DNA from: JBNJEM01 sp051745935
GTDB lineage: Bacteria > Planctomycetota > Planctomycetia > Pirellulales > Pirellulaceae
Direction of reading: 5' to 3'
Length of the DNA: 5,703 bases
Assembly (NCBI GenBank): GCA_051745935.1
Contig: JBNJEM010000529.1
Location: 1 to 5,703 of the forward strand
The stretch's first letter is position 1, and every line of letters begins with the position of its first letter. Positions 1-5,458 of this stretch are shown piece after piece. Below the pieces are notes generated by a model. The model did no database searches and had not been told where the DNA came from. It saw only the letters and a program-made list of their open reading frames with translations. Position numbers and translations under genes: made by a program.

Positions 1-96
1 CAGGCGGTCCAATGTCTCGGGATGGAAAGCTGCCTGACGCAAGCCGTCCTCCCGTTGGTCGGACTCGCGGCGGAGAAAGTCATCCGCGCCCGGTAT
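1..96 (-). repeat. Interspersed repeat, copy A (cut by window edge)
   Basis: Read on the minus strand, this stretch aligns end to end with 3185-3280 on the plus strand. By hand alignment about 80 of 97 columns agree. The first 47 bases differ by only one substitution and one single-base indel, and the second half is more diverged with a second one-base gap. Both copies begin ATACCGG and end CCGCCTG at the limits I can compare, but this copy reaches the window edge and may continue. Single-base indels between the copies argue that at least one is non-coding. Reading frames do cross it: a plus-strand frame from base 1 to a TAA at 154-156, and a minus-strand frame from an ATG at 171-169. Neither frame is preserved in the other copy. 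It lies just beyond the 3' end of hisG. Confidence 0.75.
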
Positions 97-145
97 ATGA
101 GACCCGATTACCCGAGCCTCGAACCCCCCCAGTCCGGGCCACGAG

Positions 146-1024
146 TTAGTCGATAATCTTGTTGATGGCATATTCGACAATCCCATGCGCTCCCGCCGCC
201 CGGAGCTGGGGAATGACGGAACGAACCACCGATTCTTCGACGATTGTGTTCACGTCGAGCCACTTCGGATCCGAGAGTGATGAAATTGTAGGGTTTTGCA
301 GGGCGGGGAGCAAATCAAGGACCTGCCTCAAATTGTCACTGTGAACGTTCATCATCAGGCCCACGCGTCCTTCGGCTTGCAAGCAGGCTTGCAGCATGAG
401 CGCGATATTGGCCACCTTGGCTCGCTTCCATTCCTGCACGTAGGCCTGGCGATTGACAATCAACCGCGGGGTGCTTTGCAGGATTTCCGCGACGATCCTG
501 AGATTGTTCGCGCGCAACGAACTGCCCGTTTCCGTCACCTCCACGATTGCATCGGCCAGACGCGGCGGTTTGACCTCGGTGGCCCCCCAGGAGAACTCCA
601 CGTCGGCGGTCACCCCGTGCTCTTGGAGAAAATGGGTGGCCAAGCCAACGGCTTCCGTGGCAATCCGTTTCCCCTCGAGATCCTTGACCTCTTTCACCGG
701 TGAATCATCCGGAACACAAAGCACCCAACGGACTGGTCGGCGACTCACTTTGGAGAATCTGAGCTCACAAAGTTCGACCACATCCGCGCCACTTTCCAGA
801 ATCCAGTCCTTGCCGGTAATCCCGGCGTCCAGAATGCCTTGTCCGACGTAACGAGCCATCTCCTGGGCGCGGATCAATAGACATTCGATTTCCGAATCGT
901 CAATCGTGGGGTAATAGGAGCGAGAAGAGGTCTTGATGGTGTATCCCGCTCGCTGAAACAACTCGATTGCAGCCGTTTGCAAGCTGCCAGACGGGATACC
1001 AAAGTTCAGAATCTGATCGGACAT
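146..1024 (-). CDS. hisG: ATP phosphoribosyltransferase, long form (HisG)
   Basis: Cytoplasmic enzyme that joins ATP and PRPP to give phosphoribosyl-ATP, the first committed step of histidine synthesis. The 292-residue protein opens with the family's N-terminal loop (GIPSGSL, residues 9-15), has DAGITGKDW at 66-74, and carries the PRPP-binding signature around 162-174 (E162, then TGSSL at 166-170 and N174). About 75 residues beyond the catalytic domains match the ACT-like C-terminal domain of the long, HisZ-independent form, ending in a GAHGIVEYAINKI segment. In known long forms this domain binds histidine for feedback inhibition; that is family knowledge. A GTG at 1042 would add six residues, but it sits on the Shine-Dalgarno sequence itself, so ATG at 1024 is preferred. 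It follows hisI on the same strand after a 500-base gap. No frameshift or missing motif is visible. Confidence 0.95.
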   Translation of the reverse strand: MSDQILNFGIPSGSLQTAAIELFQRAGYTIKTSSRSYYPTIDDSEIECLLIRAQEMARYVGQGILDAGITGKDWILESGADVVELCELRFSKVSRRPVRWVLCVPDDSPVKEVKDLEGKRIATEAVGLATHFLQEHGVTADVEFSWGATEVKPPRLADAIVEVTETGSSLRANNLRIVAEILQSTPRLIVNRQAYVQEWKRAKVANIALMLQACLQAEGRVGLMMNVHSDNLRQVLDLLPALQNPTISSLSDPKWLDVNTIVEESVVRSVIPQLRAAGAHGIVEYAINKIID

Positions 1025-1034
1025 CGCTTCTTCT

Positions 1035-1040
1035 ACCTCC
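1035..1040 (-). promoter_or_regulatory. Ribosome binding site of hisG
   Basis: The minus strand reads GGAGGT, a consensus Shine-Dalgarno sequence, ending 10 bases before the ATG at 1024. It overlaps the alternative upstream GTG (1042-1040), which therefore cannot be served by it. This decides the start of hisG. Confidence 0.8.
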
Positions 1041-1046
1041 ACCTAA

Positions 1047-1061
1047 GGCGGCTGGGCCGCC
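1047..1061 (-). promoter_or_regulatory. Hairpin just upstream of the hisG ribosome binding site
   Basis: A perfect 6-bp inverted repeat with a 3-base loop (GGCGGC, CCA, GCCGCC on the minus strand) ends six bases before GGAGGT. All stem pairs are G-C, so it should fold in the mRNA if the transcript starts upstream. It could insulate or modulate translation initiation; it has no T-run and is not a typical terminator. The function is inference. Confidence 0.5.
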
Positions 1062-1118
1062 AACCAAATCGGGACCCCGCACAGGGATGGCGCGCTCCCA
1101 TTGGTCGCTCACGTCAAG

Positions 1119-1141
1119 CATGCGCGCACCGTGCGCGCATG
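1119..1141. promoter_or_regulatory. Perfect 10-bp dyad upstream of hisG
   Basis: Arms CATGCGCGCA (1119-1128) and TGCGCGCATG (1132-1141) are exact reverse complements around a 3-base centre, CCG. It lies about 95-118 bases before the hisG start codon. No T-run follows on either strand, so an intrinsic terminator is unlikely. A protein-binding operator or a strong RNA hairpin in the hisG leader is possible. The structure is seen directly; the role is inferred. Confidence 0.6.
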
Positions 1142-1286
1142 TTACGCCCTAAGACAATAATGTTGTACCTCGCTTCTAGCCGACCACGCGGGTTCCCTCG
1201 TGCCGCGGGCCCCGGCGGACGACTGAAGACGTTCCCCACTTGTCCAAGTATCCCCATGCCCCGAAAGAAATCCGAATGACGAATTC

Positions 1287-1345
1287 CGCAATGGCGAATC
1301 TGTCGGGCTAGGGGGGCCGCCTCGTGGACGAGGTTGGCCATTGCG
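1287..1345. repeat. Nested inverted repeat in the hisI-hisG gap
   Basis: The outer arms, 1287-1298 and 1334-1345, pair over 12 bp with one mismatch (CGCAATGGC against GCCATTGCG, then AA/TT). Directly abutting the right outer arm is a second perfect hairpin at 1320-1333 (CCTCGT, GG, ACGAGG). A G-run lies in the loop. The combined element would fold into a forked stem on either strand. I do not recognise the family; it may be a structured RNA segment or a palindromic intergenic element. Confidence 0.55.
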
Positions 1346-1381
1346 ATTGCCGCGTCAGGATTGTCTCGCCCGTGAAGCCCC

Positions 1382-1474
1382 TTTGGCTTTGGATTTCCCC
1401 TTTGGCCCTGGATTTCCCCTTTGGCCCTGGATTTCCCCTTTGGCCCTGGATTTCCCCTTTGGCCCTGGATTTCC
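1382..1474. repeat. 19-bp minisatellite, about 4.9 copies
   Basis: The unit TTTGGCCCTGGATTTCCCC repeats head to tail. The first unit (1382-1400) carries TTT in place of CCT at its centre, the next three (1401-1457) are identical, and the last (1458-1474) stops two bases short. Nineteen is not a multiple of three, so a reading frame through the array cycles through all three frames. This gives collagen-like translated text that is an artefact of the repeat. It lies between the 3' end of hisI and the hisG leader. Identical units suggest recent slippage or unequal exchange, so copy number probably varies between strains. Confidence 0.95.
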
Positions 1475-1506
1475 ATGTGTGGATGCCCGTCACCCCAGTG
1501 TTGCAT

Positions 1507-1525
1507 AATCACCCCGGGGCTGATT
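1507..1525. other. Palindrome at the hisI stop codon
   Basis: AATCACCCC is followed by GGGG, one unpaired C, then TGATT, giving a nearly perfect palindrome with a single bulged base. It begins at the hisI stop codon (complement of 1525-1527) and would place a GC-rich hairpin at the 3' end of the message. No T-run follows on the minus strand, so it is at best a weak or factor-assisted terminator, or a stabilising 3' hairpin. Confidence 0.4.
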
Positions 1526-1914
1526 CAGTGGTCCTTGGCCTTATATACATCGTCGGGGTCGAACACCCGCTGGCCCACCACGTCCACGGATTCCGTCTTG
1601 GGGTCCACCTTTTGAAAGAAACAGCTGTGATAGCCTTTGTGGCACGCCGCGTTGCCAATTTGTCGGACTTTGACCAGGAGCGTGTCCGCGTCACAATCCA
1701 GGAAAATCTCCCGCAGCTCCTGGACATTGCCGCTTTCTTCACCCTTTCGCCACAGCTTTCCACGACTCCGGCTGTAGTAGCAAACACGCTGGGTGCGAAG
1801 CGTTTCCCGGTAGGCTTCGGCGTTCATGTAGGCCAGCATCAACACGTCCTGTGTCTCCGCATCCTGAGCAATCACCGGTATCAGTTCGCACTTCTCAAAA
1901 TTGGGACCACTCAC
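1525..1914 (-). CDS. hisI: Phosphoribosyl-AMP cyclohydrolase (HisI)
   Basis: Cytoplasmic metalloenzyme that hydrolyses the adenine ring of phosphoribosyl-AMP, the third step of histidine synthesis. It is 129 residues, the normal size for the single-domain form, with no HisE pyrophosphohydrolase domain fused. The metal-binding motif DCDAD is at 73-77, and the second motif ACHKGYHSCF at 90-99 supplies C91, H92 and C98; by family knowledge C74, C91 and C98 bind zinc and the aspartates bind magnesium. SRSRGKLWRKGEESG at 48-62 is the conserved substrate-side segment. The start is a GTG (1914-1912): an in-frame TGA lies only nine bases upstream, so no longer start is possible. A purine-rich GAGGG sits about nine bases before it. 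hisG follows on the same strand. HisE must be encoded elsewhere. Confidence 0.95.
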   Translation of the reverse strand: MSGPNFEKCELIPVIAQDAETQDVLMLAYMNAEAYRETLRTQRVCYYSRSRGKLWRKGEESGNVQELREIFLDCDADTLLVKVRQIGNAACHKGYHSCFFQKVDPKTESVDVVGQRVFDPDDVYKAKDH

Positions 1915-1969
1915 TCCAACTCACCCTCTAGGTTCTGGGGCCAAAAACCGCTGAAAACGAAAGGTACAG

Positions 1970-1998
1970 CCTAGCACGGACGATCGTCACTCGCTAGG
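1970..1998. promoter_or_regulatory. Imperfect concentric dyad upstream of hisI
   Basis: Outer arms CCTAGC (1970-1975) and GCTAGG (1993-1998) flank an inner perfect palindrome GACGATCGTC (1979-1988), almost on the same centre. The element is 56-84 bases upstream of the hisI GTG, a normal place for an operator or promoter-overlapping site. It lies in the 248-base region between divergent hisI and the membrane-protein gene, so it could act on either. It shares no sequence with the dyad before hisG. The role is inferred. Confidence 0.4.
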
Positions 1999-2054
1999 GA
2001 GTCCGGTTGTCCCGGAACCTTGCCATCCCATCGGGCCGGGACCCCAGCGGGGGA

Positions 2055-2083
2055 TTGTTTGCCGGCATGGAGGGGACTAAGAT
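2055..2083 (+). promoter_or_regulatory. Possible sigma70-type promoter for the membrane protein
   Basis: TTGTTT (2055-2060) and TAAGAT (2078-2083) are spaced by 17 bases, matching the -35 and -10 consensus at 3 and 4 of 6 positions. Transcription would start about 70 bases before the ATG at 2163. This is a weak match in GC-rich DNA and may be chance. Confidence 0.25.
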
Positions 2084-2162
2084 CGCACTATGGCGCGGTA
2101 TGGGGCGGATATGGGAGTAAAGACTGGACAGGTTAAGCTGAATAGGTAGGACGATTGGGCGC

Positions 2163-2819
2163 ATGCTAGAGATTGATGCTTTACGGGTTGCTATCGCGCT
2201 TGGCCCGCTGGCGGTCTATTTTCTGGTGTTGGCCGCCGTGAACTTGGCGCGACGCCCCTTTCTGACGACGGGCGCCCGAGACGTGGGGGCATTGGGAACC
2301 GCGATTGCCGGTTTGATTGCCGTTGGGCCGTTGGAGTTGTTTCTTCCAGCGGCGGCGTGGGACCAGTTTGGGGGCGCCGTGTGGCTCTTGTTGCTGGCAT
2401 TTTACGGGTTGTGCTTGACGCTGGTGGTCTTGTTGATGCGACCGCGATTGGTGATCTACAACGCCAACCCGGAGCAGCTCCGGTCGGTTTTGGCGGAGGT
2501 GGTGTCGCGGCTGGATCATCAGGCCCGCTGGGCGGGCGACAACCTCGTCCTGCCCGAGTTGGGGGTTCAGCTTCACGTGGAGATTTTCGGGGCCATGCGG
2601 AATGTCCAGCTGGTTTCCGCCGGCCCCAAACAGAATTTCGCGGGTTGGAAACGGCTGGAGAATGCACTGGCTGAAGTGCTTCGCGAGACCAAGACGTCGC
2701 CTAATCCGCACGGGTTTGGCATGGTGGCGCTCGGGCTGCTTCTCCTTTGTATCGTGGCCTATTGGTTCATCAGTGACCCCACCGTCGTGGTCCAGGGGGT
2801 TGATAGCCTGTTGCGATAG
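2163..2819 (+). CDS. Conserved membrane protein of unknown function
   Basis: 218 residues with four likely membrane helices at about 8-29, 41-62, 72-92 and 185-204. Between helices 3 and 4 lies a soluble region (95-180) with the look of a small mixed alpha/beta domain: RPRLVIYN right after helix 3, a predicted helix near 103-119, strand-like segments near 127-152, and an amphipathic helix near 161-176. Two arginines (30-31) follow helix 1. There is no signal peptide cleavage site, lipobox or catalytic motif I can name. The text resembles hypothetical planctomycete membrane proteins, but I cannot assign a family. An in-frame TGA at 2139-2141 limits the start; ATG at 2163 has a moderate AGGA about 11 bases upstream. 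Base composition matches the neighbouring genes. A short hairpin (GCCGA, TTC, TCGGC, 2824-2836) follows the TAG without a T-run. Confidence 0.8.
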   Translation: MLEIDALRVAIALGPLAVYFLVLAAVNLARRPFLTTGARDVGALGTAIAGLIAVGPLELFLPAAAWDQFGGAVWLLLLAFYGLCLTLVVLLMRPRLVIYNANPEQLRSVLAEVVSRLDHQARWAGDNLVLPELGVQLHVEIFGAMRNVQLVSAGPKQNFAGWKRLENALAEVLRETKTSPNPHGFGMVALGLLLLCIVAYWFISDPTVVVQGVDSLLR

Positions 2820-2980
2820 GGACGCCGATTCTCGGCAAACGCCAACGGCTGCCACGTTCCCATGGCCGCTGAATCCGTGTTCGCCCCTGGATTGCCTGTT
2901 CGTCCGACCGATCCCCCCGATTGTGCCGGGCGGGCGATGGCGTTTCCACGCGCGGCTGCCGGAACGCGAAACAATTGCCC

Positions 2981-3008
2981 TTGCAAGCTGGCTTTTGGGC
3001 CCTATAAT
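2981..3008 (+). promoter_or_regulatory. Strong candidate sigma70 promoter for tRNA-Gly
   Basis: TTGCAA (2981-2986) and a perfect TATAAT (3003-3008) are separated by 16 bases. In this GC-rich sequence a consensus -10 box is notable. A start near 3015 would give a precursor with a leader of about 88 bases before the tRNA. The leader contains GCGAAA (3046-3051) able to pair with TTTCGC (3062-3067) across a loop holding a T-run. The next plus-strand gene is the tRNA, so that is its likely target. Confidence 0.6.
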
Positions 3009-3102
3009 CCAATGTCTTGGGCTTGGGGGTTTGGGGTGACTTGTAGCGAAACGGGAGTTTTTTTCGCCACGCAAGCACTCGAGAGCTTCGGGAGCACTTG
3101 AT

Positions 3103-3175
3103 GCGGGTGTAGCTCAGCTGGCAGAGCACAACGTTGCCAACGTTGTTGTCGTGGGTTCGAATCCCATCACCCGCT
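3103..3175 (+). tRNA. tRNA-Gly (anticodon GCC)
   Basis: All parts of the cloverleaf can be traced. The acceptor stem is GCGGGTG (3103-3109) with CACCCGC (3168-3174), discriminator T at 3175. The D stem is GCTC with GAGC (3112-3115, 3124-3127). The anticodon stem is CAACG with CGTTG around the loop TTGCCAA (3134-3140), giving anticodon GCC at 3136-3138. The T stem is GTGGG with CCCAT around TTCGAAT, closed by one G-U pair. GCC reads glycine codons GGC and GGU, and a U discriminator is usual for bacterial tRNA-Gly. CCA is not encoded, so it must be added after transcription. No second tRNA is visible nearby. Confidence 0.97.
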
Positions 3176-3176
3176 C

Positions 3177-3184
3177 TTTTTTTT
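3177..3184 (+). terminator. T-run directly after tRNA-Gly
   Basis: Eight consecutive T bases begin one base after the tRNA discriminator. Preceded by the GC-rich T and acceptor stems, they could act as an intrinsic terminator of the tRNA transcript. No separate hairpin lies between, so the terminator would have to use the tRNA fold itself. Confidence 0.5.
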
Positions 3185-3280
3185 ATACCGGTCGCGGATG
3201 ACTTTACTCCGCCGCGAGTCCGACCAACGGGACGGCGGCTTGCGTCGAGCAGCTTTTCATCCGGAAAATCCAACCGCCTG
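3185..3280 (+). repeat. Interspersed repeat, copy B
   Basis: This is the second copy of the element at 1-96, in opposite orientation, starting at the base after the tRNA T-run. The best-conserved part is its first half, through the segment around 3193-3232. In this copy CCGCCG (3209-3214) and CGGCGG (3233-3238) can form a 6-bp stem; copy A does not keep the right arm, so the stem is not clearly conserved. Reading frames through it are broken relative to copy A by single-base indels, so it is most likely non-coding. Confidence 0.75.
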
Positions 3281-3583
3281 AAATATGTACCGCGAATGGA
3301 GAACAATGGCGGCGGCCCGCTATTGCGTTGTTCGGGCCTACAAGGGGGCACCAGCGTGTTCCGTTCAGGTGGGACGGTTCGATCGTTTGGATTCTTCTCT
3401 TCAGCGGTACAAGCCACTGCCGGCAGCCGGAAGGCTCAAGGGTCTTGTCGCGAGGGAGGAGGTCGGCGTGGGCGGTTTGTGGGAGTGAAAAGTCGGGGGG
3501 GAGTTCCTTTGGGGTTCTTCGTCGGCTGTATCGTAGGCCAGTTTACCTGAAAGCTCCGGAAGAGGGGGCGAACGGCGCATTCC
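3281..3583 (+). other. Intergenic region upstream of tig, no gene seen
   Basis: About 300 bases without a convincing gene. The open frames here are short, lack recognisable protein text, and one runs into the tig start in another frame. A consensus AGGAGGT sits at 3457-3463, but the only start at a suitable distance (GTG 3468) opens a six-codon frame ending TGA at 3486-3488. GTACCGC (3287-3293) and GCGGTAC (3404-3410) form a distant 7-bp inverted repeat, probably chance. The tig promoter should lie here, but I see no clear match. Confidence 0.5.
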
Positions 3584-5077
3584 ATGAGTTCTGATGATAC
3601 TTTGCTTGGTGATGATCAGGGGACGGCGGCGGACCAAGAGAAGCCGAAACTGTCGCTTGAGGTGAACGTCGAGAGTCCCGGGGCGTGCCAGCGTCACGTG
3701 GTGGTCACGATTTCGCGGGAAGACGTGGACCGATATCTGTCCGAGGCCTTTGACGAGCTGGCCCCGAAGGCGGAGGTGCCCGGATTCCGGCCGGGGCGAG
3801 CGCCTCGCAAGTTGGTGGAAGCTCGATTCAAGGATCAGATTGCGGAGCGGGTGAAAGGGTCTTTGTTGACGGATGCTCTGGCCCAGTTGGGCGAGGAGCA
3901 CGAGTTTTCGGCCATCGGTGAACCTGATCTCGACCTGGACGCGGTCTCCATTCCGGACGATGGGCCGTTGACCTTTGAGTTTGACATTGAAGTACGTCCC
4001 GAGTTCGACGTACCGCAGTGGAAGGGATTGAAGCTCAGGAGAACGGTACGGGAGCATTCGGACGAGGACGTGGACGCGGAGCTGCGGAAGTTGCTGGCGA
4101 AACGGGGGAGGATGGTCGACCGTGACGGGCCGGTGGAACCCAATGACATTTTGGACGTTCGGATTCGGGTGACCGCCGACGGCAAAGAGATCCTCGAATC
4201 CGACAAGGTCGGCGTGAGGGCGTTGCCCACGCTCAGTTTGCGGGACGCGACCATTGATGACTTTGGCGAGCTGATGGTGGGGGCCCACAAGGGCGAATCC
4301 CGGACCACCAAGGTGACCATCGGACCTGGTGCCGAAAACGCGGAGATGCGTGGCCGGGAGGTGGAGGTGACCTTCACGGTGCGGCGAGTTCGCTACGTGG
4401 AGTTGCCGCGAGTGACGCAGGATTTCCTGAACGAGATCGGTGACTTTGAAGATGAGGGAGATTTGCGTGACGCGATCCGGCACGAGTTGGACCGGCAGCT
4501 GGCGTACACGCAGATGCGGGAATTGCGGGAGCAGATCACCGCCACCTTGACGCGGGACGCCGACTGGGAATTGCCCCCCGACCTGCTCAACCGTCAGGCG
4601 AAACGCGAGTTGGATCGCGTGGAGTTGGAGCTCAGATCAAGCGGGTTTAGTGATGAAGACATTCGAGCCTATTCGAACCAGATCAGGCAAAACAGTCTGA
4701 AGGCCACGGATCGGTCGTTGAAAGAGCACTTTATCTTCGAGCGGATCGCCGAGGATGAGGACATCGACGCGACCGAAGCTGATTATGAGCGGCAGATCCA
4801 ACAGATGGCCCGTCAGGACGGCGAGTCGCCGAGGCGGGTGCGAGCCCGCTTGGAAAAGCAGGGGCACATGGACGCGCTCCGGAATCAAATCATTGAAAAC
4901 AAGGTGGTCAATTTGATCTGCTCCGAGGCCCAGGTCGAGGATGTTCCCGTCGAGAAGAAAGACAAGGAAGTGTTTCCCTTGGATTTGGCCCTGACAGGCC
5001 GTGGTGAAACGTCGGACATTCCAGAGGCGAAGCATGGAGGTGAAGCTGAATCATTGCGTGGCCCCACTCAGAAGTAA
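3584..5077 (+). CDS. tig: Trigger factor, ribosome-associated chaperone
   Basis: Chaperone that binds the ribosome at the polypeptide exit tunnel and shields nascent chains. The 497 residues follow the usual order. The N-terminal ribosome-binding domain (about 22-145) has the signature GFRPGRAP at 67-74. The FKBP-like PPIase domain spans about 150-270. The helical C-terminal chaperone domain spans about 276-450. It is longer than the E. coli protein (432 residues): an acidic leader of about 20 residues precedes the first domain, and a charged, probably disordered tail covers about 451-497. In the PPIase region the IPGFE turn of E. coli is replaced by IDDFGE and the glycine-rich segment before it is missing, so isomerase activity is doubtful. 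The ATG is the first possible start after an in-frame TGA at 3548-3550. The purine-rich AGAGGGGG at 3561-3568 is rather far away (15 bases). In many bacteria clpP and clpX follow tig; none appears before the window ends. Confidence 0.95.
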   Translation: MSSDDTLLGDDQGTAADQEKPKLSLEVNVESPGACQRHVVVTISREDVDRYLSEAFDELAPKAEVPGFRPGRAPRKLVEARFKDQIAERVKGSLLTDALAQLGEEHEFSAIGEPDLDLDAVSIPDDGPLTFEFDIEVRPEFDVPQWKGLKLRRTVREHSDEDVDAELRKLLAKRGRMVDRDGPVEPNDILDVRIRVTADGKEILESDKVGVRALPTLSLRDATIDDFGELMVGAHKGESRTTKVTIGPGAENAEMRGREVEVTFTVRRVRYVELPRVTQDFLNEIGDFEDEGDLRDAIRHELDRQLAYTQMRELREQITATLTRDADWELPPDLLNRQAKRELDRVELELRSSGFSDEDIRAYSNQIRQNSLKATDRSLKEHFIFERIAEDEDIDATEADYERQIQQMARQDGESPRRVRARLEKQGHMDALRNQIIENKVVNLICSEAQVEDVPVEKKDKEVFPLDLALTGRGETSDIPEAKHGGEAESLRGPTQK

Positions 5078-5086
5078 CGAACGGCT

Positions 5087-5424
5087 CAGGAATAGCTGCG
5101 GCGTTTTCCGGAGGGTGGCACTGGCTGAGCGAGCGGCAAGACGCGTTTCCTCTCCAAAAAACGGGGATCGCGAGCGGAGCCAGTGGGCCGGACGATTCGG
5201 AGGCCCGTTGAGTTGCGAAGTGATTCTGGAGCGAGCCCTGAGGGGTTGCTGGAAGCAGGAATAGCTGCGGCGTTTTCCGGAGGGTGGCACTGGCTGAGCG
5301 AGCGGCAAGACGCGTTTCCTCTCCAAAAAACGGGGATCGCGAGCGGAGCCAGTGGGCCGGACGATTCGGAGGCCCGTTGAGTTGCGAAGTGATTCTGGAG
5401 CGAGCCCTGAGGGGTTGCCGGAAG
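5087..5424 (+). repeat. Tandem duplication of a 169-bp unit
   Basis: Copy 1 is 5087-5255 and copy 2 is 5256-5424. They are the same except for T at 5250 against C at 5419 and the last couple of bases. The array starts nine bases after the tig stop codon. Each unit contains an 8-bp perfect inverted repeat, CACTGGCT and AGCCAGTG (5119-5126 with 5178-5185; 5288-5295 with 5347-5354), and a shorter one, GGGCC and GGCCC (5185-5189 with 5202-5206, and the equivalent in copy 2). The length is not a multiple of three, and the frames through it give repeated text with no protein character, so it is taken as non-coding. The near identity points to recent duplication. Confidence 0.95.
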
Positions 5425-5429
5425 AACGG

Positions 5430-5458
5430 CCACTTTGCGACAAGACCACTTTGCGACA
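5430..5458 (+). repeat. Short direct repeat, 13 bp twice
   Basis: CCACTTTGCGACA occurs at 5430-5442 and again at 5446-5458, separated by AGA. It follows the 169-bp duplication after five bases and is not part of that unit. It may be a small slippage product or a paired binding site. Confidence 0.8.

Noticed and set aside
1382..1474. CRISPR array
   Set aside because: The 19-bp units are contiguous with no spacers, and no cas genes are present.
1114..1512. Minus-strand frame with collagen-like text
   Set aside because: The glycine/proline pattern comes from the 19-bp repeat read in successive frames. The rest has no protein character, and the frame runs over several palindromes.
1915..2162. 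Histidine attenuator leader peptide for hisI
   Set aside because: No run of histidine codons is seen on the minus strand in this region or upstream of hisG.
3103..3280. tRNA-Gly as an attachment site of an integrated element
   Set aside because: No duplicated tRNA 3' end, integrase or phage gene is visible. Copy A has GGGTTCGA at a similar distance before its repeat, but the match is only eight bases and its flanks do not form a T stem.
2770..3417. Long minus-strand frame of 215 codons
   Set aside because: It is antisense to the tRNA gene; the translated run GIRTHDNNVGNVVLCQLSYTR is a familiar artefact of reading a tRNA backwards. It also crosses a repeat and the end of another gene.
3401..4483. 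Minus-strand frame of 360 codons opposite tig
   Set aside because: It is the shadow of a GC-rich gene whose plus-strand product is unmistakably trigger factor.
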